From positions 1-49,811 of the forward strand of contig JAGXIH010000015.1 of the NCBI GenBank assembly GCA_024635795.1: a stretch of 49,811 nucleotides of DNA, given 5' to 3'. Position numbers and translations under genes: made by a program. A model generated the notes under the pieces. That model made no database searches. It was given only the letters and a program-made list of their open reading frames with translations, and was not told where the DNA came from. Numbering within the stretch: the stretch's first letter is position 1; the number at the start of each line of letters is the position of its first letter. This DNA is from Salegentibacter sp. (GTDB lineage Bacteria; Bacteroidota; Bacteroidia; Flavobacteriales; Flavobacteriaceae). Shown here piece after piece: positions 7,671 through 16,161 of the stretch.

Positions 7671-8354
7671 CTATAAAGGGATCTTTGGATAGCTCTGTAC
7701 CTCAATTTCTCCATCCTCTGTGGTTTTGATGACAGAGCTTGGGCGATTCTTCCGGGCCACGATACGGGCTTTTTTCATTGCATCTTCTTCCTTTTCAAAA
7801 CCTTCAATTAACTCATTGTTATGGTCTATAACATGCCATTGTTTTTTTTTAGGTTGCCATTTAATACGGTACTGATGCTCCTTTGTTACATTCTTCCTAT
7901 TCTTTAACAGGTCGAGGATCATTTTTCCATCGCTGTAGGTTCCGTCTGGATAGGGCATGGGAAAAAGGGCGAAAAAAATATAGTAGAGAGAGAAGTATGT
8001 GAACTGATAGGTTAGCATTCCGGCTTCCAGAAATTTATTTTCGACAAGGATGATCACCCCGAGTGTTCCCAGAAAATTAAACAAAGACCCTCCAAAAAAG
8101 ATCAGGATATTAGCGAATTTATTCTTACGCTTGATATTATCGAAGATACACATCCCATACCAGAAGTAGTACTGCCTTATTTCGATCATCCCTAACCTAT
8201 AAACCGGTTTTCCGCTACCCACGGTGACTTTAATGTTCTTCCCACCCATAATCCATGCAAAAAAAACATGGCCGGCCTCATGTATGATGGAGATCAACGG
8301 CAGTACAAGGAAAAAAGCCAGCAGGAATTTTGGGATGTCGCTTATACTAACCAT
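7671..8354 (-). CDS. M50-type (site-2-protease-like) membrane metalloprotein with C-terminal DUF2188-like domain
   Basis: A 227-residue protein. The first membrane helix carries the zinc motif HEAGH (His25, Glu26, His29). Further hydrophobic segments follow at about 80-100 and 112-132. The stretch MPYPDGTYSDGKMILD (about 133-148) sits where M50 proteases have the third zinc ligand Asp. From about residue 156 the protein is soluble: IKWQPKKKQWHVIDHNNELI and the following residues resemble DUF2188, a small domain often found alone. The coding strand is opposite to its neighbours and the gene is monocistronic. It is likely an intramembrane protease or protease-like protein; the substrate is unknown. 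Confidence 0.72.
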   Translation of the reverse strand: MVSISDIPKFLLAFFLVLPLISIIHEAGHVFFAWIMGGKNIKVTVGSGKPVYRLGMIEIRQYYFWYGMCIFDNIKRKNKFANILIFFGGSLFNFLGTLGVIILVENKFLEAGMLTYQFTYFSLYYIFFALFPMPYPDGTYSDGKMILDLLKNRKNVTKEHQYRIKWQPKKKQWHVIDHNNELIEGFEKEEDAMKKARIVARKNRPSSVIKTTEDGEIEVQSYPKIPL

Positions 8355-8562
8355 GGGAAAATTTTATTAAATCATAATTTATGAAATTTAAAAATGATGG
8401 ACTCTTAAACCAATGAAAAAATAATGCTGAAGTGAATTGAGGATTAAATATTTATGAACTACTCCTGAATTGCGTAGACCAATAAAGTAAACAGGAAACC
8501 TTAGCTTGAAAAATGAGTGAAAGAGCCGAAACCATAAAGGATAAACCTTATTAAGAATTTCT

Positions 8563-8570
8563 TAGCTTTG
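8563..8570 (+). promoter_or_regulatory. Bacteroidota -7 box TAGCTTTG
   Basis: An exact TAnnTTTG match, 18 bp before the ATG at 8589. No matching -33 TTTG is obvious. Confidence 0.5.
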
Positions 8571-8588
8571 ATAAAACTCTGAAACGAT

Positions 8589-9437
8589 ATGGAATCTGGC
8601 AACCTGGAAAAGGAAATTGAAAAGTTCATCAATGACTTTAATGCGGAAGCTACTGCCGATTTTAACGGTCTTTCCCCTAAACAGATGCATCAGGTCATTT
8701 ATGATCCCTTTGGAGTTAAAAGTCCTATAAGTTTTCAGAAACTTGAAGAGGAAGATTATGTAAAGATTCCTATGCTCAGTCAGGTAAAGTATCTTACAAA
8801 TCATCTACAGCAAAAAGGAGAACTGAAACTTACCAAAATAGGAAACCTTCCCATTAAAATGGTTTCCGAATTATATCAAAAGGCCTTTATCAGGGAAGAT
8901 CATATTGAAAGAGGAATTTCAAAACTCTATAAGGAAAGCGATTCTATGTCGGTGAGTTTAAGTCGGATCCTGCTGGAAATTTCAGGGTTAACTAAAAAAC
9001 GCCATGGTAAATTAAGTCTTACAAAAGCCGGTAAAAAGATCGTATCTAATGATCAGGAATTACTGGAACTGCTCTTCATTACTTTTGCTCAAAAATTTAA
9101 TTGGTCTTATTTCGACGGCTATGAAGACGAGCACATAGGCCAAATGGCAATGGGTTTTTCTCTCGTGTTGTTAAGCAAATACGGAGATAGACCCCACCAG
9201 GCCAATTTCTATGCTGAAAAATATTTTACGGCATTTCCCAACTTACTTTTAAATATCCAACCTGGATACCGTAGCCGGGAGGAATATGCTGCCGCCTGTT
9301 ACGCCCTGCGTACCTTCGATCGCTTTTTGCAGTATTTTAATTTCATTTCCAAACCCGACTCAGCATTCGATCCCTCCAAAAACACCAGCATCACCAAAAC
9401 TCCTTTATTCGATAAATTTATTCGGGTAACCTCTTGA
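8589..9437 (+). CDS. Conserved hypothetical protein
   Basis: A 282-residue soluble protein with no signal peptide or membrane segments. The N-terminal half is helical, acidic at first (EKEIEKFINDFNAEATADF). The region KGELKLTKIGNLPIKMVSELY (about 78-98) and the later GLTKKRHGKLSLTKAGKKIV (about 134-153) both look like a LTxxG-type winged-helix wing, so two related helix-turn-helix-like units are possible. The C-terminal half (FITFAQKFNWSYFDGYEDEH onwards) is aromatic-rich and uncharacterised. It is monocistronic and preceded by a good -7 box. I do not recognise a named family. Confidence 0.65.
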   Translation: MESGNLEKEIEKFINDFNAEATADFNGLSPKQMHQVIYDPFGVKSPISFQKLEEEDYVKIPMLSQVKYLTNHLQQKGELKLTKIGNLPIKMVSELYQKAFIREDHIERGISKLYKESDSMSVSLSRILLEISGLTKKRHGKLSLTKAGKKIVSNDQELLELLFITFAQKFNWSYFDGYEDEHIGQMAMGFSLVLLSKYGDRPHQANFYAEKYFTAFPNLLLNIQPGYRSREEYAAACYALRTFDRFLQYFNFISKPDSAFDPSKNTSITKTPLFDKFIRVTS

Positions 9438-9676
9438 ACCATAAGAACCGTAAACCTTGTCACTTCGAAGCGCAGCGAGAAGTCCCATCCCGAGGCCAGG
9501 AGGCTAGCCCACCCTCAAAACCATAACCCCAACAAAAAGGAACATTGAACCTTGAACAGGGAAAGTACCGACTAATGTCTAAAAGCTACCGACTATAAAT
9601 CTCCTCTCCACTGAAAGCCTGAACCACATCATCTCCCTTCCGCAGCTCGAAGAAAAATAAGTCTGATACCGGAAAA
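9438..9676. other. Intergenic stretch with a REP-like motif, no gene
   Basis: No coding sequence is apparent. GTCACTTCGAAGCGCAGCGAGAAGTCCC at 9459-9486 (too long to form one simple hairpin) resembles the dispersed GTCATTTCGAnCGnAGTCGAGAAAT-type repeat commonly found between genes in Bacteroidota. Further on, TACCGACTA occurs twice within about 30 bp. Confidence 0.5.
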
Positions 9677-9677
9677 G

Positions 9678-10239
9678 AAAATTTGTGAATATCTATTCGC
9701 AGGATTATTCAGCAAGCCTTTTATTAATTCTATTTTTGGCTCCCTAAAAAAAATGATATGAGCGTAACTTGGTATGAATGTAAGGTGAAATACAAAAAAA
9801 CACACGAAACCGGAGAGCAAAAAGTTAGCACCGACACCTATTTGCTGGATGCGGTGTCTTTTACAGAGGCAGAGTCAAGAATTACTGAAGAGATGACCGC
9901 CTATACCAGCGAAGATTTCAGAATAATGAATATTAAAGTCGCCAACTTTTCAGAAGTCCACCCCTTCGAAAACTCCGATCGCTGGTTCAAATCAAAGGTT
10001 TCTTTGGTAGCACTCGATGAAGAGAGCGGGAAGGAAAAGAAGACCAACATTTATTTACTGGTGCAGGCCAACGATGTAAAAGAGGCTTTTGAGAATACCA
10101 CTAAAGCTATGGAAGATACTATGGGCGATTACACCATCCCGTCTATTACAGAATCTCCAATCCTGGATGTTTTCCCGTATTTCACCGGGGAAGAAGAACA
10201 ACTGGAGAAATTCAATGTCCTGGATGATCCTGAAACTTC
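9678..10239. repeat. Duplicated segment, copy 2 (promoter plus DUF4494 gene)
   Basis: Counterpart of 6066-6627, same direction and offset, including the -7 box TATTTTTG (9731-9738) and the ATGATATG start arrangement. Confidence 0.93.
9731..9738 (+). promoter_or_regulatory. Bacteroidota -7 box TATTTTTG
   Basis: Identical to the box before the first DUF4494 copy and at the same distance from the start codon. Confidence 0.6.
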
Positions 10240-10282
10240 AGAAGAAGAAAAAGTGGAAACAGAGGAATCGGAAACTGCTTAA
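9758..10282 (+). CDS. DUF4494 domain-containing protein, copy 2
   Basis: A 174-residue paralogue of the protein at 6146-6706. Residues 1-150 differ at only a handful of positions (for example MTAYTSED instead of MKAYTSED, LLVQANDV instead of LVVQASDV). The acidic tail after about 155 is shorter and unrelated in sequence (EEEKVETEESETA). Many changes between the copies are synonymous, so both appear to be under selection. It has the same two-codon mini-ORF before the start. It is followed by a strong bidirectional terminator shared with the convergent stress-protein gene. Cytoplasmic, role unknown. Confidence 0.85.
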   Translation: MSVTWYECKVKYKKTHETGEQKVSTDTYLLDAVSFTEAESRITEEMTAYTSEDFRIMNIKVANFSEVHPFENSDRWFKSKVSLVALDEESGKEKKTNIYLLVQANDVKEAFENTTKAMEDTMGDYTIPSITESPILDVFPYFTGEEEQLEKFNVLDDPETSEEEKVETEESETA

Positions 10283-10301
10283 TCCTGAATTTCCTAAAAT
10301 T

Positions 10302-10331
10302 AAAAAACACCTCCGGCAGGAGGTGTTTTTT
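10302..10331. terminator. Bidirectional terminator between convergent genes
   Basis: AAAAAACACCTCC (10302-10314) and GGAGGTGTTTTTT (10319-10331) form a perfect stem around GGCA. A-run and T-run flanks serve the DUF4494 gene (plus) and the stress-protein gene (minus). Confidence 0.93.
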
Positions 10332-10350
10332 AATACCTGTTTTTAGGAGA

Positions 10351-10791
10351 TTAAACTAAAGGCACGGCCAGTAATGGTATCTTCAGTTCATCTACAAGAT
10401 CCTTCTTTTTGTTCGCAGTAAACAGGCTATAGAGAAAATTCTTCTTTCGGTGCCCGGCCACCACCAGGTCGATATGATGTTCCTCTGTAATTTTCCGGAG
10501 AGATTTAATAACCGGGCCTTCAATTAAAAGTCCTTCGGCCTCTACTTCATTTTCTTTTTTAAGGGCTTCCACCCATTCCTGGATAATCGCCGCCTCTTCT
10601 TTGCGTTTTTTAGATCTCTTGTCATAAACATATTGCGGACCGGCTTCCCGCGCGAGAAAATCATCGGGATCAGGTTCGGTTACATGGATGATCCAGAGCT
10701 TCGCTTTGGAAAGCTTTGCGACTTCCACCGCCTTGGCTATTAATTGTTCCGCCTCTTGCTTTCGGTCTATGGCCACTAATATGTTTTTCAT
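10351..10791 (-). CDS. Universal stress protein (UspA family)
   Basis: A 146-residue single USP domain. It starts MKNILVAIDRKQEAEQLIAK, the usual first strand and helix. The middle contains LLIEGPVIKSLRKITEEHHIDLVVAGHRKKN, the typical strand before the nucleotide loop, and it ends with PLLAVPLV. The canonical ATP-binding loop GxxGxxxxxxxxxG(S/T) is not well kept after VVAGHRKKN (no following Gly-Ser), so it may be of the non-ATP-binding UspA type. It is monocistronic and convergent with DUF4494 copy 2. Cytoplasmic; stress-related by family only. Confidence 0.88.
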   Translation of the reverse strand: MKNILVAIDRKQEAEQLIAKAVEVAKLSKAKLWIIHVTEPDPDDFLAREAGPQYVYDKRSKKRKEEAAIIQEWVEALKKENEVEAEGLLIEGPVIKSLRKITEEHHIDLVVAGHRKKNFLYSLFTANKKKDLVDELKIPLLAVPLV

Positions 10792-10907
10792 ATAGATTTG
10801 ATTTTATGAATCTTAAACTTAAGAAAAATAAAACACTTTTCGAATTAACCCCTTTCCAGCAGTTGAGTTTTAGGGCTAATAGATCAGGCTATGAGGACAA
10901 AAAATGA

Positions 10908-10978
10908 GTCAAATGTTCGAAGCAACCGGGAACAGAGAACCCACAGGAACAGAGAACAGATAACCGGGAACATTTGAC
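10908..10978. repeat. 11-bp inverted repeat enclosing GGAACAGAGAAC direct repeats
   Basis: GTCAAATGTTC (10908-10918) is mirrored exactly by GAACATTTGAC (10968-10978). The 49 bp between contain AACCGGGAAC at both ends and two GGAACAGAGAAC copies. It lies in the 340-bp gene-free stretch between the stress-protein gene and the glycosyltransferase gene; nothing else is recognisable there apart from promoters that must drive the two divergent genes. Confidence 0.7.
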
Positions 10979-11134
10979 CATAAAATCGTGGAAAAATTCC
11001 CCAGTTCATTCCGGATAGATAAAAACATAGGCTTCAGGATGAACCTTTTAGTAAGTTGGTACGTGGATTGCTTAGGCTGGCAGGTATCGTGTTGGTGATA
11101 GGAAACCATCAGGATCAGGTAAAAACAAAAAAGA

Positions 11135-12541
11135 ATGAAAACTAATACCATAGCTTCAGATCAAGTAATTTCTTCCGCAGATAAGTCTGCTTTTAATGAA
11201 TTTTCCAAACAGAAAAACAAGGTCAGGGATCTCAGAGGGATAATGGTACGGGCAAGTAGCCTGGCCCTACTTTTTGGTGCCGCATACCTGGTTTATGCCT
11301 TACAAGGTGATTTCAGCCGATATAATCTTGATGGCCTTAATTCAACCTGGGGAATGGCCATTTTTGTGATCACAGGTTTCTTGCTTTTATTCAGAGCCGG
11401 ATTCTTTTTCTATAACCTGTATCTCTACCTGCGCTATAAACCGATTTCCTCAGTAAGCAATGAGAACCTACCCACCTGCACCGTGATAGTGCCTGCCTAC
11501 AATGAAGGAAAGCAGGTATGGGCTACACTGATGAGCCTGGCAAAAAGTGACTATCCTGCCCATAAGCTGGAGTTACTGGCCATTGACGACGGGAGTAAGG
11601 ATGATACCTGGGAATGGATGCTGAAGGCTAAACGTGAACTGGGTGATCGTGTGAGCATCTATCAACAAACTCAAAACAAAGGAAAGCGTCACGCCCTCTA
11701 CCGCGGATTTAACATTGGAACCGGGGAGGTTTTTGTCACTGTAGACAGCGATTCTGAAGTTACCAATGATACCTTGCGCAACCTGGTGAGTCCTTTCATA
11801 GTGAACGAAAAATGTGGAGCGGTAGCGGGGAACATTCGCGTTCTCAACAACGAAAAAAAGTCTATGCTGCCCAAGATGCTGGATGTGAGCTTCGTACTGA
11901 GTTTCGAGTTTGTTCGCTCTGCTGAAAGCAGTTTGGAATCGGTGCTTTGTACTCCGGGTGCTCTGGCTGCCTACAGAAGAAAAGCTGTTTTTGGCTGTCT
12001 TGATGAATGGATCAACCAGACCTTTATGGGGAAAGCTTCAGATATCGGAGAGGATCGTGCTATGACCAACATGATCCTGAAGCAGGGGTATCACGTCCTC
12101 TTTCAGAGAAACGCTTTTGCCTATACCAACGTACCCGAAAAATACACCGGACTCTATAAAATGTTTATCAGATGGGGGAGAAGTAATGTTCGTGAGAATA
12201 TTGCAATGGCAAAATATGTATTCACCGATTTCAGGGAAAGCTCCAAAACAGGATCGCGACTGCTATTCCTTAACCAGGTATTGAAGCTGGTGATGAGCTA
12301 CCCTACAATTTTGATGATGCTTTTCTTCATCTCTATGGATCCTGTCCTGTTCTTAAGTTCAACCCTTCTGAGCATCTTGATCTGGTCGAGCTTCCCGGTG
12401 CTGTTCTATGCGAAGAGATATAATTTATCCGAATCCTTCTGGGCGTATTCCTACAGCATTCTCTATACCTTTGGCCTATTCTGGATCACTCCATACGCTA
12501 TTGCCACCGCGAGTAAAAGGGGATGGCTTACCCGTGGGTAA
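11135..12541 (+). CDS. Processive family 2 glycosyltransferase (hyaluronan/chitin synthase-like), membrane
   Basis: A 468-residue membrane glycosyltransferase that would add sugars from a nucleotide donor to a growing polymer at the inner membrane. Two N-terminal membrane helices lie at about 40-57 and 72-100. The GT2 domain starts at about 112 (TCTVIVPAYNEG). The donor-binding Asp are in AIDDGS (about 150) and TVDSDSE (about 203). The acceptor motif GEDR is at about 305 and the processive-type RWGRS (a Q/RxxRW variant) at about 345. C-terminal membrane helices lie at about 385-460. The order matches NodC/HasA-like synthases. It is monocistronic. A decayed copy of the C-terminal half lies at 15093-15643. 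The polymer made is not deducible. Confidence 0.85.
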   Translation: MKTNTIASDQVISSADKSAFNEFSKQKNKVRDLRGIMVRASSLALLFGAAYLVYALQGDFSRYNLDGLNSTWGMAIFVITGFLLLFRAGFFFYNLYLYLRYKPISSVSNENLPTCTVIVPAYNEGKQVWATLMSLAKSDYPAHKLELLAIDDGSKDDTWEWMLKAKRELGDRVSIYQQTQNKGKRHALYRGFNIGTGEVFVTVDSDSEVTNDTLRNLVSPFIVNEKCGAVAGNIRVLNNEKKSMLPKMLDVSFVLSFEFVRSAESSLESVLCTPGALAAYRRKAVFGCLDEWINQTFMGKASDIGEDRAMTNMILKQGYHVLFQRNAFAYTNVPEKYTGLYKMFIRWGRSNVRENIAMAKYVFTDFRESSKTGSRLLFLNQVLKLVMSYPTILMMLFFISMDPVLFLSSTLLSILIWSSFPVLFYAKRYNLSESFWAYSYSILYTFGLFWITPYAIATASKRGWLTRG

Positions 12542-12639
12542 GTCACAAGAAGTTGATATTAAAAGTTAAAAAGAAGGATTCCTTAGGAGTTTTGAGCTTT
12601 ACTTTGGAGATAATTCTGAACATAGCTGGTTGAAAGAAA

Positions 12640-12670
12640 AAAGCGGGATCCTTATGGATTCCGCTTTGTC
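12640..12670 (+). terminator. Probable terminator of the glycosyltransferase gene
   Basis: AAAGCGGGATCC (12640-12651) pairs with GGATTCCGCTTT (12656-12667) with one wobble pair and a four-base loop. The T tail is weak. Confidence 0.6.
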
Positions 12671-12716
12671 TTCTACATTCCTTCATCGCTCATCATACAT
12701 TTTCTACTTACCAGGC

Positions 12717-12962
12717 TTAGATAAGAGCTTCCCTGATCTTTTTGACAGGACTTTTACGTTTGCGAGAGTCAATACCGAAAAAATAATTCACGGGGCAGAC
12801 TTTGGTAATGGCGCTCTCTGTAAGAAGGCTTCCCACCACTATGGAGGCAAGACCTTCAATTTTTCCTTTATTTCCACCCAACGCCAGGTATCCTACTGCA
12901 ATTAAGGTGGGACCTGCAATGCTGCGGATGAGCTGATCTTGTTTACCTACATTTTCTTTCAT
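12717..12962 (-). CDS. DUF2892 (YgaP-like inner membrane) small protein
   Basis: An 81-residue protein with two hydrophobic segments separated by a short loop (SIAGPTLIAVGYLAL and GLASIVVGSLLTESAI), followed by the diagnostic CPVNYFFGI and a basic tail (SRKRKSPVKKIREALI). This is the DUF2892 pattern; members form small inner-membrane dimers, and in some proteins the domain is fused to rhodanese. It is convergent with the glycosyltransferase and has its own leader. Role unknown. Confidence 0.85.
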   Translation of the reverse strand: MKENVGKQDQLIRSIAGPTLIAVGYLALGGNKGKIEGLASIVVGSLLTESAITKVCPVNYFFGIDSRKRKSPVKKIREALI

Positions 12963-13089
12963 AACATTTGATTTTTTTAACCCTAATTCTGTCTTCTTAA
13001 TTTAAGAAAAATTAGAACGATTTCCAAGGTAATATAGCATCAAAGAATATTTTTGTTAATTAGCTAATACCCGGATCTGATAAATTCGG

Positions 13090-14967
13090 TTACATCTCTT
13101 CATCCTTGAGATATTTGTTCAGAAACTCCAGAATTTGTTTGTAGCCTTTGATCTCATTTTCCTTTTTGATAAACCCATGGCCCTCATCTTCAAAAATCAC
13201 ATATTCTACCGGCACATTGTTCTTTTTCAATTCAGCTACAATTTCATCAGACTCTACCTGTAATACCCGCGGATCATTCGCCCCCTGCAAGACCATTACC
13301 GGGTTCTTCACCTGGTCTGCATGGAATAACGGCGATTTGTTGTAAAGTGCTATGGAATCTTTGGTGGCAGGGTCTCCCATTTCTTCGTACAGGGCTGTTT
13401 TAAAAGCTTCCCAGTAAGGAGGTATAGATTTAAGGGTTCGCAACCAGTTTGTCACCCCAAAGAGGTTGACCCCGACGTCAAATTCTTCAGGAGTAAAAGT
13501 CATGGCTGCCATGGTCATATAACCGCCATAACTGCCGCCTATGATGCCAATATTATTTTTATCAATATAATCCTGCTCCTGAAGCCATTTTTTACCCCAG
13601 ATCACATCCTTAAGATCTTCCTCGCCGTGTTTTTTATCATCCATTTTATAAAATGATTTCCCGTACCCACTGCTTCCCCGGTTGTTAACTGCTAAAACTG
13701 CATACCCGTGGTTGACCAAATACTGAATGAGGGCAGAATATCCTATTCTGGACTGCCCCCCCGGACCGCCATGAACCCATACCAGGGCCGGTACTTTATT
13801 CCTTTCAGATGCCTGCTGTGGTTTGTAGTAAATAGCCGGAATCTCGAGTCCGTCAAAAGATTTATACCGAACAACTTCAGAAGCAACCAGATCTTCAGGG
13901 TCGATCTCCTCATTCAGGGTGTTGGTTAGTTTTTTGATCTCATTGGTTCTGAAATCATAGACATATAGATTATTAGGGGTTTTGGATGTTCCAATGGTGA
14001 GTCTCATCAGGTTTTCACTGTCGGACAGATTTACCGCTTTAATATCTCCATCGGGTACTGCCGGAAGATCTACTGTTTCTCCTGTTTGATTATTTATTAC
14101 GATAAGGCGGTTCTTTCCGTCTTCATTAATGGCAATTACACGATACTTGTCATTTTCGCTGAGGTAACTGTACATGACATCCCAATTAGTTTCGTAGATC
14201 GTGGACCTTTCTCCGGTTTCCAGGTCATATTCTACCAGATAAGAAAATTCCTTTCCCACATCTGTGATGTAATAGAACTTCTTATCATCTTTACTAAACC
14301 CTGAAGCCGAATAACTTCCTTTTTCTTCAGAGATCTCCTTTAGTTGATCCTTTTCCCGATCATAAATAAATAATTTGCTTTCGCTGGTAGTGATAGGTTT
14401 AGAAAGCGCGATCAATTGTTCGTTGTGCGACAGACCCTCTAATTGATAGCCTTCGTCATTTTTATAAAGCATTTGGGGCTCCCACGTATCCACGTCCATT
14501 TTGTAAATATCAAAGAACTTAGGGTCCCGCTTGTTCGAAAAATAATAAAGGGATTCTTTATCATCACTCCAGCCCGCAAAATTGGCTTTTTCATTTTCCC
14601 CAGGGGTTAGGTCCTTAACTTCTCCGTTCTTTTTAAGAAGGTATAAATGGCTTATTTCATTTCCGCCTTTATCTGCTGAATATATTATTTCGCCTGTTCC
14701 GGGGACATAGTCTTCAGCAAAGAAGGAGTCATCTTTAGATTTAGTGACCTGTTTTTTAGAGCCGTCTTTAATGTTGATCTCATAAACATTAAAGATACCC
14801 GATTCATCACTGCTCATAAGGAGCTTTGTTTCATCATTTGAAAATTCACCTCCACCCACGCGGGTATTACCATAAAATTGTTCGATGGTATAATTCTCTA
14901 CGGAAGTTGAATCTTGTGAAAATGCCGTAAATCCGAACAGCATAAAGAGCAAAAAAAGAGATTTCAT
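13090..14967 (-). CDS. S9 family prolyl oligopeptidase, exported
   Basis: A 625-residue serine peptidase. The signal peptide is MKSLFLLFMLFGFTAFSQ, so it acts in the periplasm or outside. Residues 30-360 form the beta-propeller with WD40-like PD40 repeats (LMSSDESGIFNVY, IIYSADKGGNEISHLYL). The alpha/beta-hydrolase domain starts about 370 (PALVWVHGGPGGQS). The catalytic triad reads Ser479 in GGSYGGY, Asp565 in GANDPRV and His597 in DEGHGF. Oxyanion-side residues NNRGSSGYG are present. Length and order fit acylaminoacyl/dipeptidyl peptidases of Bacteroidota. Probably monocistronic. It is inserted between the glycosyltransferase and that gene's broken copy. Confidence 0.92.
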   Translation of the reverse strand: MKSLFLLFMLFGFTAFSQDSTSVENYTIEQFYGNTRVGGGEFSNDETKLLMSSDESGIFNVYEINIKDGSKKQVTKSKDDSFFAEDYVPGTGEIIYSADKGGNEISHLYLLKKNGEVKDLTPGENEKANFAGWSDDKESLYYFSNKRDPKFFDIYKMDVDTWEPQMLYKNDEGYQLEGLSHNEQLIALSKPITTSESKLFIYDREKDQLKEISEEKGSYSASGFSKDDKKFYYITDVGKEFSYLVEYDLETGERSTIYETNWDVMYSYLSENDKYRVIAINEDGKNRLIVINNQTGETVDLPAVPDGDIKAVNLSDSENLMRLTIGTSKTPNNLYVYDFRTNEIKKLTNTLNEEIDPEDLVASEVVRYKSFDGLEIPAIYYKPQQASERNKVPALVWVHGGPGGQSRIGYSALIQYLVNHGYAVLAVNNRGSSGYGKSFYKMDDKKHGEEDLKDVIWGKKWLQEQDYIDKNNIGIIGGSYGGYMTMAAMTFTPEEFDVGVNLFGVTNWLRTLKSIPPYWEAFKTALYEEMGDPATKDSIALYNKSPLFHADQVKNPVMVLQGANDPRVLQVESDEIVAELKKNNVPVEYVIFEDEGHGFIKKENEIKGYKQILEFLNKYLKDEEM

Positions 14968-15092
14968 AATTCTGATTTTGATTAGTAATTGAGCTTAATT
15001 TCAGGTAGGTGGTAAGAAGGGGAATTCTAATATACCAAATAATTATATAATTATAAACAATTGAACATCAAATGATTTTTTATGGTGTGAAT

Positions 15093-15643
15093 GGGTGCGG
15101 GCGCCCTGCTGCCTACAGAAGAAAAGCTGTTTTTAGCTGTCTTGATGATTGGATCAACCAAACCTTTATGGGGAAAACTTCAGATATCGGTGAGGATCGC
15201 GGAATGACCAATATGATCCTGAAGCAGGGGTATCACGTCCTTTTACTAGAAACGCCTTCGCCTATACCAACGTACCCGAAAAATACACAGGACTCTAAGA
15301 TGTCAGGTGGGGAAGAAATAATGTTCGGGAGAATATTGCAATGGCGAAATATGTATTCACAGATTTCAGGGAAAGCTCTAAAACAGGATCGAGACTTCTG
15401 TTTTTTAACCAGGTATTAAAACTGGTGATGAGCTATCCTACAATTTTCCTGATGCTTTTCTTTATCTCTATGGATCCGGTTCTGTGGTCTGGCTTCCCGG
15501 TCTTGTTCTATGCGAAGAGATATAATTTATCTGAATCTTTCTGGGAGTATTCCTATAACATTGTTTACACCTTTGGCTTATTCTGGATTACTCTCTACGC
15601 GATTACCACCGCAAGTAAAAAGGGTTGGCTTACCCGTGGCTAA
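15093..15643 (+). pseudogene. Decayed partial copy of the GT2 glycosyltransferase gene
   Basis: Matches 11955-12541 of the intact gene (last ~195 codons) and the first ~25 bp after its stop. It lacks the 5' two thirds. The frame is broken at about 15240 (one-base loss near CACGTCCTT) and again near 15295-15320, where the stretch that should encode YKMFIRWG is shortened and carries an in-frame stop after GL. About 27 bp are also lost near 15485. Much of the sequence between the breaks is still close to the parent. The residual reading frames are therefore not functional. It sits just upstream of the start of the minus-strand S9 peptidase gene. Confidence 0.9.
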
Positions 15644-15671
15644 CCAGATTGATATTAAAAGTTTAGATGAA

Positions 15672-15697
15672 GGGAACCGGGATTGGTTCTTTTTTTT
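15672..15697 (+). terminator. Terminator behind the glycosyltransferase relic
   Basis: GGAACC (15673-15678) pairs with GGTTCT (15685-15690), with flanking wobble pairs, then a run of eight or more T. It probably belonged to the decayed gene. Confidence 0.65.
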
Positions 15698-15798
15698 ATA
15701 AAATATAAAAGGTTCACACAAACCTATAACTGAAGACTGAATTTCTATTTCCCAAATAAATTCATTTTCGAGTCGGCCCGGTTTTATTATGTGTCTAT

Positions 15799-15969
15799 TT
15801 ATGACTTTTTAATCTGATCGATTTCCTTTAAAACCTCATTTGCTTCAAACATTTTGTCATCACTTTTACTACGATTAGTGGTAGATAGTTTATGTGCTTC
15901 TTCCAGTAGTTTTTTGTATTTCACTTCCAGTTTTTCAACTTTCGATTTTTTCTTAAATAATCCGAACAT
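15799..15969 (-). CDS. Lacal_2735 family small protein
   Basis: A 56-residue protein found by reading the minus strand from the ATG at 15967-15969 to the TAA at 15799-15801. It begins MFGLFKKKSKVEKLEVKYKK and contains AHKLSTTNRSKSD, then ends EIDQIKKS. This charged, helical pattern with the STTNRS motif is that of the Lacal_2735 family, a short conserved protein of Flavobacteria with unknown role. The start is preceded by an AT-rich leader. It is divergent from the UvrA-like gene. Confidence 0.75.
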   Translation of the reverse strand: MFGLFKKKSKVEKLEVKYKKLLEEAHKLSTTNRSKSDDKMFEANEVLKEIDQIKKS

Positions 15970-16161
15970 TTTCTTTTTTACATAAATATATCGTAAAGAA
16001 TACTTTAAACAGGTAAACTAACGTTAATTAACCCTTGTTTTATTCCCCTCGCCCTGATTTTAAGGGAGATGAAGGCTATGCTTTGTTTTACTGAAAAACC
16101 AACTTTAAGCTGTTATAATCTTTCTATATTTATTTTTTCTTAAAAGAAACAACAAGCCTTT

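Noticed and set aside
12630-12905. Plus-strand frame of 91 codons
   Set aside because: Overlaps the terminator of the glycosyltransferase gene and is antisense to the well-supported DUF2892 gene.
15072-15419. Frame of 115 codons and the next one at 15341-15643 as separate genes
   Set aside because: Both are pieces of the broken glycosyltransferase copy in different frames.
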